The notes under the pieces are model-generated. The model had not been told where the DNA came from, ran no database searches, and worked only from the letters and a program-made list of their open reading frames with translations. A stretch of DNA of 36,431 nucleotides from Bryobacteraceae bacterium CoA2 C42 (GTDB lineage Bacteria; Acidobacteriota; Terriglobia; Bryobacterales; Bryobacteraceae). The translations under genes and the position numbers were made by a program. This document shows positions 23,781-31,709 of the stretch, piece by piece; position 1 is the first letter of the stretch; each line of letters opens with the position of its first letter. Location of the stretch: positions 1 through 36,431 of the forward strand of contig JAINDL010000132.1 of the NCBI GenBank assembly GCA_019931245.1, read 5' to 3'.

Positions 23781-23808
23781 TAGGCAGCGCCGTTCCTCGC
23801 GTTACAAT
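23781..23808 (+). promoter_or_regulatory. Candidate promoter of accA, nearly leaderless
   Basis: TACAAT (23803-23808, 5/6 match) is preceded at 16 bp by TAGGCA (23781-23786, 4/6 match). The start would lie near 23815, almost on the GTG at 23817, which would make a leaderless or near-leaderless transcript. GGGGAA before the GTG could instead serve as a ribosome-binding site on a longer transcript. Confidence 0.35.
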
Positions 23809-23816
23809 GGGGAACG

Positions 23817-24668
23817 GTGCCCCTAGAAGAAGACTCCATCGGCGTCGAGGCAGGAACCGCTCCTCCCGCCCTCACCTGGCAACGCGTGCAGTTGGCACGC
23901 CACCCCAAACGCCCCCATACGCTCGATTACATCGAGCGGTTGATCACCGGCTTTCAGGAGATCCACGGCGACCGGGCCTTTGGCGACGATGCGGCGATTA
24001 TCTGCGGCTACGGGAGCTTTGAAGGTTCGCCGGTGATGGTGATTGGCCAGCAGAAGGGCCGGGACACCAAGCAGAAGCTGAAGCGGAACTTCGCCATGCC
24101 CAAGCCGGAGGGCTACCGGAAGGCGCTGCGCTGTATGCAGATGGCCGCCAAGTTCAAGCGGCCGATCGTCTGCCTGCTCGATACGCCGGGAGCGTATCCG
24201 GGTATTGATGCCGAGGAGCGCGGCCAGGCCGAGGCGATCGCGGTTAACCTCCGCGAGATGACGCGGCTGGGCGTGCCGGTGATTTCGATTGTGATTGGCG
24301 AAGGCGGCTCCGGCGGGGCGCTGGCGCTGGGCGTGGCCAACCGTGTGTACATGATGGAGAATTCGATCTACAGCGTGATCAGCCCGGAGTCGTGCGCGGC
24401 GATCATCTGGCGCGATGCGGGCAAGGCGGAGTTGGCGGCCGCCGCGCTGCGGCTGACCTCGCGGGACCTGTTGCAGTTGAAGCTGATTGACGGGGTGATT
24501 CCGGAGCCTCCGGGCGGAGCGCAGGAGGATTGGGATACGGCGGCGAAGCTACTGGCCAATACGCTGCGGGGGGCGCTGGCGGAGTTGGGCAAGATGAGCG
24601 GGCCGGAGCTGGTGGACCATCGCTACGAGAAGTTTCGCCACATGGCGAACTTTTTCGAGGAAGCGTGA
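23817..24668 (+). CDS. accA: Acetyl-CoA carboxylase carboxyltransferase alpha subunit
   Basis: This 283-aa subunit transfers the carboxyl group from biotin to acetyl-CoA, with AccD, in the first step of fatty-acid synthesis. Characteristic segments are [58 protein letters not shown], and [20 protein letters not shown], the oxyanion-hole glycine loop. The protein is shorter than the E. coli form (319 aa), mostly at the N terminus. AccD, AccB and AccC are not in this window. The start is GTG 23817 with GGGGAA upstream. Its TGA overlaps the GTG of the next gene. Confidence 0.95.
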   Translation: MPLEEDSIGVEAGTAPPALTWQRVQLARHPKRPHTLDYIERLITGFQEIHGDRAFGDDAAIICGYGSFEGSPVMVIGQQKGRDTKQKLKRNFAMPKPEGYRKALRCMQMAAKFKRPIVCLLDTPGAYPGIDAEERGQAEAIAVNLREMTRLGVPVISIVIGEGGSGGALALGVANRVYMMENSIYSVISPESCAAIIWRDAGKAELAAAALRLTSRDLLQLKLIDGVIPEPPGGAQEDWDTAAKLLANTLRGALAELGKMSGPELVDHRYEKFRHMANFFEEA

Positions 24669-24940
24669 AGAGCCGCACCGGGTGGATTGTTGCGGGGGTG
24701 GCCATCGCCGTGATTGCGCTGATGGTGTACTCCTCGCTCGATTTGGGCGGCTATCGGGTGGAGGTTTGCAAGGAGTATCAGGGCCGGTCCGCCTGCCGGA
24801 CGGCCTCGGGGGCCAATCGCGAAGCCGCTTTACGCACGGCCTCCGATAACGCCTGTGCTTTGATCAGTTCCGGGATGACGGACTCGATCGCCTGTCAGGG
24901 CACCAACCCTGTTTCTGTTAAGTGGCTGAAAGGCAACTAA
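24665..24940 (+). CDS. Small membrane-anchored protein with four periplasmic cysteines
   Basis: This 91-aa protein is not one I recognise. It starts at GTG 24665, overlapping the accA stop (GTGA). Residues 7-22 ([16 protein letters not shown]) form a single N-terminal membrane segment with Lys2 and Arg4 before it, so the rest should face the periplasm. That part holds Cys35, Cys44, Cys64 and Cys77, enough for two disulfides, and reads like a compact domain ([18 protein letters not shown], then [13 protein letters not shown]). There is no sequence link to fatty-acid synthesis other than the coupling to accA. Confidence 0.78.
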   Translation: MKSRTGWIVAGVAIAVIALMVYSSLDLGGYRVEVCKEYQGRSACRTASGANREAALRTASDNACALISSGMTDSIACQGTNPVSVKWLKGN

Positions 24941-25043
24941 CAAACCGAGTTACCTGGGAGCCTTCCGGAACGTCTGTTGCAGTGAAAAACTTGAACTTTT
25001 CGGTTCGCTCCTCCGTCTGAATTCTTCAGGAGCCTTTTTACAC

Positions 25044-26465
25044 GTGAAAAAATGGAAGATTGCGGCTGGCGTTGGCCTGTTGCTGGCGATTGCCGGCGGG
25101 GTCTACGCGAGTTTGCAGTGGAGCAAGAAGGGCATCGTCACTGTGCAGACCGGTCGCGTCGTGCGTCAGGACCTGACGGCGATCGTCACGGCGTCGGGCG
25201 AGGTGAAGCCGCGCAATTACATCAACATTGGCAGCAACGCGCAGGGTCCGGCCCGGATTACGGACATTTTGGTGAAGGAAGGCGACCGGGTGCGGCGCGG
25301 GCAGGCGCTCGCCAAGCTGGAGAGTGTTCAGCCCGAAGCGGACGTGGCGGCGCAGCGCGCGACGGTGACTTCGACGCAGGCCGAATCGGCGGCCGCCGAA
25401 GCGAGTCTGAAGGCGCAGGACAGCAATCTGCGGACTCTCGAGGCTTCGATTGAGCGGTCCAAAGCCGATTTGACGCGTTCGAAACTGGATTTTGACCGGG
25501 CCGAGAAGCTGCTCAAAGAAGGGCTCTTGTCGCGGCAGGATTATGATTCGCGCCGCGTGGCCGTGCAGCTCGGCGAGGCGACGGTGCGGGAGTCCGAAGC
25601 GCGGCTGGCGCAGGCGAAGGCGCAGCTCGAACAGTTCCGGGCGAGCCTTTCGGCGGCGCAGCGCCGGATTACGGTGAGCGAGGCGAATCTGCGGCGGGCG
25701 ACCGATGTGCTGAACCGGACGCAGTCGACGTCGCCGATTGACGGGGTGGTGACGAACCTGCCGGTGCGGGTGGGTGAGACGGTGGTGCCGGGTATTCAGA
25801 ACTCGTCGGCATCGCTGATCATGACGATTGCGGACATGTCGATAATCACGGCCGAAGTCAAAGTGGACGAGACCGATATTGTGAACGTGAAGCTCGACCA
25901 GGCGGCGGATGTGACCGTGGACGCGATGCCGGGCCGGTCATTCAAAGGCCACGTGATTGAGATTGGCAATACGGCGATTCTGCGTTCGACGGGGCTGGCG
26001 GCTTCGCAGTCGGCGATTTCGAGCCAGGAGGCCAAGGATTTCAAGGTGGTGATTGCGCTCGATAATCCGCCCGACGAGATGCGTCCGGGCCTGAGCTGCA
26101 CGGCGAAGATCATTACGGCCATGCGGCAGAAGCCGCTGACGATTCCGATTCAGGCGCTGACGGTGCGTCAGAAGGGGGACCTCGAGCCGCGCAAGGAAGG
26201 CGAGAAGGAGCCGGAACTGCCGACGGATCCGGCCGCGCTGCGGGCGCGGAAGGAAGAGTTGCAGGGCGTTTTTGTCGTGCAGGGCGACAAAGCGGTTTTC
26301 AAGAAGGTGGAGACCGGGATCACCGGGATAACGGATATTGAGGTCGTCAGCGGCTTGAATGAGGGCGAGGAGATCATCACCGGCAGCTACAAGGTGATCC
26401 GGACATTGCGAAACGAAGCCAAGATCAAGGTGGACAACAAGTCCCCCGTCAAGACAGAATCATAA
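25044..26465 (+). CDS. Efflux transporter periplasmic adaptor (MacA/HlyD type)
   Basis: The 473-aa membrane-fusion protein has an N-terminal anchor (residues about 4-22), a lipoyl/barrel-sandwich half (NIGSNAQGPARITDILVKEG, DRVRRGQALAKLE) and a long coiled-coil hairpin (about 85-210). The second lipoyl half (TSPIDGVVTNLPVRVGETVVPG) and a beta-barrel (VKVDETDIVNVKLDQAADV) follow, then a membrane-proximal domain (LNEGEEIITGSYKVI). It should bridge an inner-membrane ABC exporter to an outer-membrane channel. The start is GTG 25044, with AGGAG 11 bases upstream. The ABC ATPase gene follows 17 bp later, but no permease gene is present. Confidence 0.92.
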   Translation: MKKWKIAAGVGLLLAIAGGVYASLQWSKKGIVTVQTGRVVRQDLTAIVTASGEVKPRNYINIGSNAQGPARITDILVKEGDRVRRGQALAKLESVQPEADVAAQRATVTSTQAESAAAEASLKAQDSNLRTLEASIERSKADLTRSKLDFDRAEKLLKEGLLSRQDYDSRRVAVQLGEATVRESEARLAQAKAQLEQFRASLSAAQRRITVSEANLRRATDVLNRTQSTSPIDGVVTNLPVRVGETVVPGIQNSSASLIMTIADMSIITAEVKVDETDIVNVKLDQAADVTVDAMPGRSFKGHVIEIGNTAILRSTGLAASQSAISSQEAKDFKVVIALDNPPDEMRPGLSCTAKIITAMRQKPLTIPIQALTVRQKGDLEPRKEGEKEPELPTDPAALRARKEELQGVFVVQGDKAVFKKVETGITGITDIEVVSGLNEGEEIITGSYKVIRTLRNEAKIKVDNKSPVKTES

Positions 26466-26482
26466 GGAAACTTCATTAACCC

Positions 26483-27226
26483 ATGGCACAAGCAGCGGAA
26501 GCATCGGCTCAGGCGCGCGGCGAACAGTTGCGGCGCGAGGGCGTCATCATTCGGACTTACGGACTCTGGAAGACCTACCAGATGGGGGACCAGACGATCA
26601 ATGCCGTTTCGGGCGTAGACATGGAGATCCGTAAGGGCGAGTATGTCGCCATCATGGGACCTTCGGGGTCGGGTAAATCGACGCTGATGAATCTGATCGG
26701 GTGCCTGGATACGCCGAGCACGGGCGATTACTTCATCAACGGGTCGCTCGTGAGTTCGATGAACGACGACCAGTTGGCGCACATCCGCAACAAGGAGGTG
26801 GGTTTCGTCTTCCAGACGTTCAATTTGCTGGCCCGCGCGACGGCGCTGCACAATGTGGAGCTGCCGTTGATCTACGCCGGGGTGCCGGCCGACCAGCGGA
26901 TTGAACGGGCCAAGCTGGCGCTGCGGCAGGTGGACCTCGAAAAGCGCATGTACCACAAGCCGAATGAGTTGTCGGGCGGTCAGCGGCAGCGCGTGGCGAT
27001 TGCCCGGGCGCTGGTGACTAATCCGTCGATTCTGCTGGCGGACGAGCCGACGGGCGCGCTCGACTCGGCGACTGGTGTCGAAATCATGGCGCTGTTTGAG
27101 CGGCTCTATCAGCAGGGCAATACGATCGTGCTGGTGACGCACGAGCATGACATTGCGATGCACGCGCACCGGATCATCTTCCTGCGGGACGGCAAGATTG
27201 AGCGGGACGAACCGGTGAAGCACTAA
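26483..27226 (+). CDS. ABC transporter ATP-binding protein (MacB/LolD class)
   Basis: The 247-aa ATPase has Walker A ([16 protein letters not shown]), Q-loop [21 protein letters not shown], signature [15 protein letters not shown], Walker [14 protein letters not shown] and the H-loop VTHEHD. The sequence belongs to the MacB/LolD/FtsE class, which drives FtsX-like permeases in lipoprotein release, macrolide or peptide export. With the adaptor gene upstream it forms two parts of a tripartite exporter. In the usual arrangement the permease gene follows; here the next gene is an oxyR-type regulator, so the permease must be elsewhere or lost. About 20 residues precede the ABC fold. Confidence 0.93.
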   Translation: MAQAAEASAQARGEQLRREGVIIRTYGLWKTYQMGDQTINAVSGVDMEIRKGEYVAIMGPSGSGKSTLMNLIGCLDTPSTGDYFINGSLVSSMNDDQLAHIRNKEVGFVFQTFNLLARATALHNVELPLIYAGVPADQRIERAKLALRQVDLEKRMYHKPNELSGGQRQRVAIARALVTNPSILLADEPTGALDSATGVEIMALFERLYQQGNTIVLVTHEHDIAMHAHRIIFLRDGKIERDEPVKH

Positions 27227-27263
27227 CGGGCAGCGGCTCTCGATTGCGAAAGGCAGCGCGGCG

Positions 27264-28136
27264 ATGGATTTGCAGCAACTGCGGTATTTCCTTTCGGTGG
27301 CGCGGACGGGGAGTTTTGTGCGCGCGGCCGAGGAAGAGAACGTAGCACAGCCGACTTTGTCGCAGCAGGTGAAGCGGCTGGAGGCGGCGCTGCGGGTGCC
27401 GTTGTTTGACCGTTTGGGCAGGGGGGTGAAGTTGACCCGGTTTGGCGAGGCGCTGGAGCCGCGGGCGCAGGAGATTTTGCGGCAGGTTACCGAAACGGAG
27501 AAGCTGCTGGGTGGAATGCAGGAGGCCGATGGCGGGCGGCTGACGGTGGGGGTGATTCCGACGGTGCTGCCCTATTCGATAGCCGCGCCGCTGGCGGAGT
27601 TTCGGGTGCGGTATCCGCGGGTGGTGTTGGAGGTGCGGGAGGGGACGACCGAGCGGTTGATTGACGGGCTGCGTGGCGGGCAGGTGGATCTGGCGATTCT
27701 GGCTTTGCCGGTCAAGCAGCCGGAGATTGTCTGCAGTGAGCTGTTTCGCGAGCCGCTGCTGGTTGCGATTCCTCCGGAGCACCGGCTGGCTGGGGAGGCG
27801 GTGGTGGCATTGCCGCAGCTGTTGGGGGAGAAGATGCTGCTGCTGCGGGAGGGACATTGCCTGCGGGAGGATGTGTTGACGATCTGCAGCCGGGTGAAGG
27901 TGCAGTTTGAGCGGGTTTTCGAGAGTGACCATTTGGCGAGTATTTTTTCGCTGGTGGGGAATGGGTTTGGGGTTAGTATTGTGCCGGAGAGGGCGCGGGG
28001 GGCGGCCCGGGAGTGCCGACTGCTGCCGCTTGAGCCGCGGGCGGTGCGGCGGATTGGGTATGCGCAGGTGAGGGGGCACCATGCACTGCCCGTGCAGAAG
28101 CGGTTTATTGAGTTTCTGCGAAAACGGGAGTGGTGA
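27264..28136 (+). CDS. oxyR: OxyR-type LysR family regulator with both redox cysteines
   Basis: The 290-aa protein has a LysR-type winged helix at the N terminus (LRYFLSVARTGSFVRAAEE, then VAQPTLSQQVKRLE) and an effector domain from about residue 90. The segment REGHCLREDVLTIC carries Cys199 and Cys208, with the same spacing (eight residues between) and even the same numbering as the peroxide-sensing pair of E. coli OxyR. In OxyR, hydrogen peroxide oxidises this pair to a disulfide and the protein then activates antioxidant genes. No catalase or peroxiredoxin gene is adjacent. It lies 37 bp after the ABC ATPase gene on the same strand and 23 bp before the tRNA gene. Confidence 0.9.
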   Translation: MDLQQLRYFLSVARTGSFVRAAEEENVAQPTLSQQVKRLEAALRVPLFDRLGRGVKLTRFGEALEPRAQEILRQVTETEKLLGGMQEADGGRLTVGVIPTVLPYSIAAPLAEFRVRYPRVVLEVREGTTERLIDGLRGGQVDLAILALPVKQPEIVCSELFREPLLVAIPPEHRLAGEAVVALPQLLGEKMLLLREGHCLREDVLTICSRVKVQFERVFESDHLASIFSLVGNGFGVSIVPERARGAARECRLLPLEPRAVRRIGYAQVRGHHALPVQKRFIEFLRKREW

Positions 28137-28138
28137 GG

Positions 28139-28144
28139 TATGAT
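28139..28144 (+). promoter_or_regulatory. Possible -10 element for tRNA-Gly
   Basis: TATGAT (5/6 match) ends 15 bases before the tRNA; transcription would begin about 9 bases upstream of its first base. The -35 region at 17 bp (CTGCGA, 28116-28121) is weak. It overlaps the end of oxyR. Confidence 0.4.
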
Positions 28145-28159
28145 GGAGGGGTTGGTTGA

Positions 28160-28234
<75 letters not shown>

Positions 28235-28382
28235 TCTTTTCAACAACTTGGGAACATTCCTAGAAACCCTCGTTACTGCGATTACTGCTTTTTCTCTTCC
28301 CTGTCCTCTTTTGGCCGTTTAGACCCCTCACATTTGCCATAGTTTTGGAGCACGGCGGAACTTGCACGCGCCCCGGAATCGC

Positions 28383-29483
28383 CTACTGGACGACGTTCGT
28401 TTCCAAGCGTCGAACGGCAGCCAAGCGGTCTTCGAAACTGCTGATTGCGTATTCGTTCTCGTTAACGTTCACCGTATTGCCCATTTGGGCGGAACGGGTG
28501 TGAGCATCGACACCTGCCTGCTTTGATAGCGTGGCAAAGGTGCGGCGCATGACTTGAAAGGTTGCCCAGTCCAACCCGATCGCTTTCAACTTTGGCTGCA
28601 TGTTGCGCAGCCAGACGTTGTTGCGCCAGATGGGCGTATTGTTCTCGGTCGAGAAAAGCCATGCTTCGGGGTTGGTGGTTCCGACCTCCTGCAGCCAGGC
28701 TGAAAGCAGGGTTAAGGTGCCCTGCGACAGCGCGACTTGCCGGTAGGAACGTTTCGTCTTTGGGGTGTCGATCAGGCCTCGGTAAAGGCGCCGCCGAACC
28801 CAGACAGAACTGCCGTCCACATCACCAACCTGCAGGGCAAGAATCTCTCCCGGTCGCATCCCTTCCCAGGTAGCGAGGCGGGCGATTAGCTTCTCTCGGA
28901 GATCCAATGCTCCGATCAATTGCGCGGCTTCCTCGCTGGTCAAGACTCTGCGCGGCTGACTTGGCTGGCATTGTCTCGGAGTGTAGAGCGCGGTCGCCGG
29001 GTTGCGGTCGACGACGCCTTCACTCATTGCGAGTTCGAAAATGGATCGGAGGCGAAACCGAAGATGCGCCACCATGCTGGTGGCGTGGGTAGTGGCCTTT
29101 GTGTCGAGGAGCTTTTGAAGGGCACCTCGGGTGATCTCTGTCATAAGGATGGGACCCAGATCGGGCACGAGGTTAGCCGTGAGCCGATTCTCCTCGGTGG
29201 CCGCAGTGGATGGTTTCCATTTGCGGCGGTAGACAGGCAGATAAATGACTTCGATGAACTGTCCGAACGTGTAGATCGGCGTCACCAATTGCCCTGCCTG
29301 CAAGTTTTGGGGATAAAGAATTTCGGCCAGCTTCGCCTCGGCTTCGGGCCTGCTCACCTTGCTGCAGAGTCCGAGTTCCTTGGATCGTGGCTTTCCATTC
29401 TCCCGCCATTGGGCATACCAGTAGTTCTTCCCATTCCGTTTTCGCGGCTTCAAACTGCCGCGTTGGAATCGCTTTCGACGCAT
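28383..29483 (-). CDS. int: Tyrosine recombinase/integrase of the island
   Basis: The 366-aa protein has a basic N terminus (MRRKRFQRGSLKPRKRNGK), a SAM-like core-binding domain (about 85-185) and the catalytic domain. Active-site segments are the first Arg in TWEGMRPGEILALQ, the Lys/beta-hairpin region around KTKRSYRQVALS, MRRTFATLSKQAGVD with the second Arg, and the nucleophilic Tyr in NENEYAISS. Two usual positions differ: the His before RRT is Gln (FQVMRRT), which related island integrases may share, and the His of the LGH motif is Asn (MGNTV). ATG 29483 has GAGGA eight bases upstream, which decides the start although the frame is open to 29801. It is the last gene of the transfer operon and points towards the tRNA. 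Confidence 0.92.
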   Translation of the reverse strand: MRRKRFQRGSLKPRKRNGKNYWYAQWRENGKPRSKELGLCSKVSRPEAEAKLAEILYPQNLQAGQLVTPIYTFGQFIEVIYLPVYRRKWKPSTAATEENRLTANLVPDLGPILMTEITRGALQKLLDTKATTHATSMVAHLRFRLRSIFELAMSEGVVDRNPATALYTPRQCQPSQPRRVLTSEEAAQLIGALDLREKLIARLATWEGMRPGEILALQVGDVDGSSVWVRRRLYRGLIDTPKTKRSYRQVALSQGTLTLLSAWLQEVGTTNPEAWLFSTENNTPIWRNNVWLRNMQPKLKAIGLDWATFQVMRRTFATLSKQAGVDAHTRSAQMGNTVNVNENEYAISSFEDRLAAVRRLETNVVQ

Positions 29484-29536
29484 AGATTGTTCCTCTTCTT
29501 GCGTCCATGGCGGCGAATCCTGACATGCCTCTGAGG

Positions 29537-29743
29537 CTAGCACCTCTCCTTGTTGGCCTCCAACCACTGATCCAGCCACTCCCGGCGGACCAGTTTCCTG
29601 CGGCCCATCGAGATGTGGCTGAGCCGGGGTATCCCGGGAACCTTCCCGTTGATTACGTTCGCGACGTGCGTTTTCGAACATCGGAGCAGGGACGCCACGT
29701 CGCGGATGGTGAGTACCGCTTGAGGCTCTGGCGGGTTTTGCAT
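29537..29743 (-). CDS. Excisionase-like helix-turn-helix protein
   Basis: The 68-aa protein carries a MerR/Xis-type HTH: VLTIRDVASLLRCSKTHVANV, then HISMGRRKLVRREWLDQWLE. The form, with a winged-helix binding segment ending in a tryptophan-rich helix, is that of excisionases and related DNA-binding proteins that steer integrases. It sits 9 bp after traB and 53 bp before int, in the usual xis-int order. It could also act as a repressor or activator of the operon. Confidence 0.82.
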   Translation of the reverse strand: MQNPPEPQAVLTIRDVASLLRCSKTHVANVINGKVPGIPRLSHISMGRRKLVRREWLDQWLEANKERC

Positions 29744-29752
29744 GTTTGCACC

Positions 29753-30790
29753 TCATAGGTTTACGGCCGAGATATAGGGGATACCGAACAAACGGGACCA
29801 TGCTTGGAGGCAGGCCTCCTGGGCGGCGGGGATGTAGGTGTGTTTGGTCCAGGTGGCGTTCGAGATTCCGACGATCAGGGTCGGGCTTTCGAGGGCGGAG
29901 TGGACCATGGGCCAGACGAGGAGCTGTTCATAGCAGATCAAGATGGCTAGTCGGTGTTGGCCGACGTTGAGGGTTCCGGGTCCGGTTAGGTTTAGCGGGA
30001 CGCCGTCGGCTGGGCCGAAGGGCTTCCACATTCCGACTGGGATGGGGATTCGTTGGTCGAATCGGGCGGCTAGATTGGCGCCGATTGTGAGGACGGAATT
30101 GTTGAACTCGTCGGAGCCGGGGATCGGTCGGCCGGTGCCGATGAGGACGGTCCGTTTGGTGGTGTTCAGTTGATTGATGGTGTCGGTCCAGTAGGCTTCC
30201 GTCGCGTCTGTCCAACGGCGAACCGCGCCCTCGGGGAGAATTGTGAGAGACGCGGTCGAATTGTGGACTGCTTGCCGGGCGGATTCTTCCTTCTGGAAGG
30301 TGTCCGGGGAATCGGCAGTGTTGAGGGCCTTGATCTCCTGCGGTTGGGCTGGAGGAACATATAAGAGGTTGGCGGCGAGGATTGCGGCAGCGATGGTTTT
30401 AGGGTGTACGGGCCAGATCGCTTCGGTGAGTGCGGTTGCAGCTAAGCCGGCTAGACCGGTTCCTGGGTACAGGAGTCCGGCGGCTGTTAGCGGCGAGGCC
30501 CAGCCGATGATTCCAAATGGTGGAATCGCCGTCAGGAAGAGAGCTGCTGGGATTCGCCAGAGGCGTTGAGCACCGTCTTCGCTCCAGAGAACGATCCAGG
30601 GCGCGGTTAGGACTGCGGATGCGGTGATCAAGAGCCCGATGCCGGTTGCAGGGTCTTCGGTTATCCATGGGATCGGGGCGGAGGCCGCGGCGAAGTATGT
30701 GAATGCGGCGACAGCGGCTCTGGCGCGCGTTCGTTGGCGGAACACGATCCACGGCATGAATGCGGAGAGTGCTATCCACGTAGGAGCCAT
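29753..30790 (-). CDS. traB: TraB-like conjugation protein, Lnt/nitrilase-type
   Basis: The 345-aa protein has several hydrophobic segments in the first 150 residues and a carbon-nitrogen hydrolase domain after them. The Glu-Lys-Cys triad of apolipoprotein N-acyltransferases is visible: Glu187 in ILPEGAV, Lys256 in MWKPFGP, and Cys286 in LICYEQLLVWP. The Agrobacterium Ti plasmid TraB is a protein of this kind, encoded after TraF as here. Its role in conjugation is not well defined; acylation or cleavage of an envelope component is likely. It overlaps traF by 19 bp. ATG 30790 opens the first membrane helix. Confidence 0.82.
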   Translation of the reverse strand: MAPTWIALSAFMPWIVFRQRTRARAAVAAFTYFAAASAPIPWITEDPATGIGLLITASAVLTAPWIVLWSEDGAQRLWRIPAALFLTAIPPFGIIGWASPLTAAGLLYPGTGLAGLAATALTEAIWPVHPKTIAAAILAANLLYVPPAQPQEIKALNTADSPDTFQKEESARQAVHNSTASLTILPEGAVRRWTDATEAYWTDTINQLNTTKRTVLIGTGRPIPGSDEFNNSVLTIGANLAARFDQRIPIPVGMWKPFGPADGVPLNLTGPGTLNVGQHRLAILICYEQLLVWPMVHSALESPTLIVGISNATWTKHTYIPAAQEACLQAWSRLFGIPYISAVNL

Positions 30791-31314
30791 AGTGGGCGAA
30801 GCCTCCTGCGGATTTGGTTGGTCTGGATCGGACCCATGTATCGGGAGTCGTAGCTGCCAGCGTTATAGGTCGAGGCGACCCAGACGGTTCCGGGTTTCAC
30901 TCCGTAAATTCCGGTCGGCCACGGTTTTAGCGGCCTGCCGCTTGCGTCGTAGGGGACGGGGTAAGTGTTTCTGAGGAGGTGTCCGTTGATGCTGATCCCT
31001 TCGGGGCCGACGATGACCAGGTCGCCGGGACGGGCGACTATGGGTTTCAGCAGTGGGACGGCTCCATCGGGGCAGGCGAAGCCTGGGGTGCGGTAGCTTC
31101 GCGAGGCCGATTCGGAGGCGAATGGCTCGACGGGGCAGAATTCGATGAGTTCCGCGTTGGGTTCGTTCGTCGTCGCATACAGGCCAAGAGGGAGGCTGTA
31201 GCTGGTGTTGATGCGGATTCCGAACTGCATCGCCAGTGCGGATGCCAGGACTGCAGCGAAAGCTGGCGTACCGATAGCGAGGGCAAGGGTTTTATGACGG
31301 CCAGACGGCAGCAT
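30772..31314 (-). CDS. traF: TraF-type S26 signal peptidase for conjugation
   Basis: The 180-aa protein has one N-terminal membrane segment (about residues 9-30) and the S26 peptidase motifs: Ser40 in YSLPLGLY and Lys90 in LLKPIVARPGD, the catalytic pair. GYGVKPGTVWV-like and NAGSYDSRYMGPI segments follow. In RP4 and Ti plasmids TraF cyclises or matures the pilin for the mating pilus. A pilin gene is not seen in this window. It overlaps ssb by 23 bp and traB by 19 bp. Confidence 0.88.
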   Translation of the reverse strand: MLPSGRHKTLALAIGTPAFAAVLASALAMQFGIRINTSYSLPLGLYATTNEPNAELIEFCPVEPFASESASRSYRTPGFACPDGAVPLLKPIVARPGDLVIVGPEGISINGHLLRNTYPVPYDASGRPLKPWPTGIYGVKPGTVWVASTYNAGSYDSRYMGPIQTNQIRRRLRPLWLLRG

Positions 31315-31708
31315 CGCTTTCGGCCTCCTTGGTGGTCTCGTCCATCTGAGGGGCGTTGTCCTCCGGCGCCTCTTTGGTTGTCCGCGGCTTGGCGATCAGG
31401 TACACGCTGCGGGCGATGATTTCGTAGATCGTCCGCGCACTGCCGTCCTTTGGCGTGAACTTGCGGGTTTGGAGGGTGCCCTCGACGAAGACGTTCTCGC
31501 CTTTCTCGTAGGTGACGGCGATGTCGGCCAGGTCCCCGTAGAAGACGAGGTTGTGCCAATTGGTGTGTTCCTGGTATTGGTTGTTGCGGTCGGTGTACCG
31601 GTAGCCTTCCGCCATGCGGACGTTGGCGACGGGCATTCCCGAAGGCATGTACCGAACTTGGGGCTTGTCGGCGAGGTAACCAGCCAACTCGATGCGGTTC
31701 TTTTGCAT
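31292..31708 (-). CDS. ssb: Single-stranded DNA-binding protein of the island
   Basis: The 138-aa protein has the OB-fold start MQKNRIELAGYLADKPQVRY, with NVRMAEGYRYTDRNNQYQEH, TNWHNLVFYGDLAD and VFVEGTLQTRKF. The C-terminal tail is acidic (EAPEDNAPQMDETTKEAESD) but ends in AAVWPS and not the usual DDDIPF tip, so contacts with the chromosomal repair proteins through that tip may be lost. It probably coats transferred single strands. AAGGAAGGA lies six bases before the ATG, inside the end of traG, from which it is separated by 1 bp. Confidence 0.93.
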   Translation of the reverse strand: MQKNRIELAGYLADKPQVRYMPSGMPVANVRMAEGYRYTDRNNQYQEHTNWHNLVFYGDLADIAVTYEKGENVFVEGTLQTRKFTPKDGSARTIYEIIARSVYLIAKPRTTKEAPEDNAPQMDETTKEAESDAAVWPS

Positions 31709-31709
31709 G

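Noticed and set aside
24917-24955. Possible terminator after the small Cys protein (AGGCAACT pairing with AGTTACCT)
   Set aside because: The stem is short with a G-U pair, overlaps the stop region and has no T run.
29484-29801. Upstream extension of the integrase by 106 residues
   Set aside because: It overlaps the xis-like gene, lacks similarity to integrases, and a good ribosome-binding site precedes ATG 29483.
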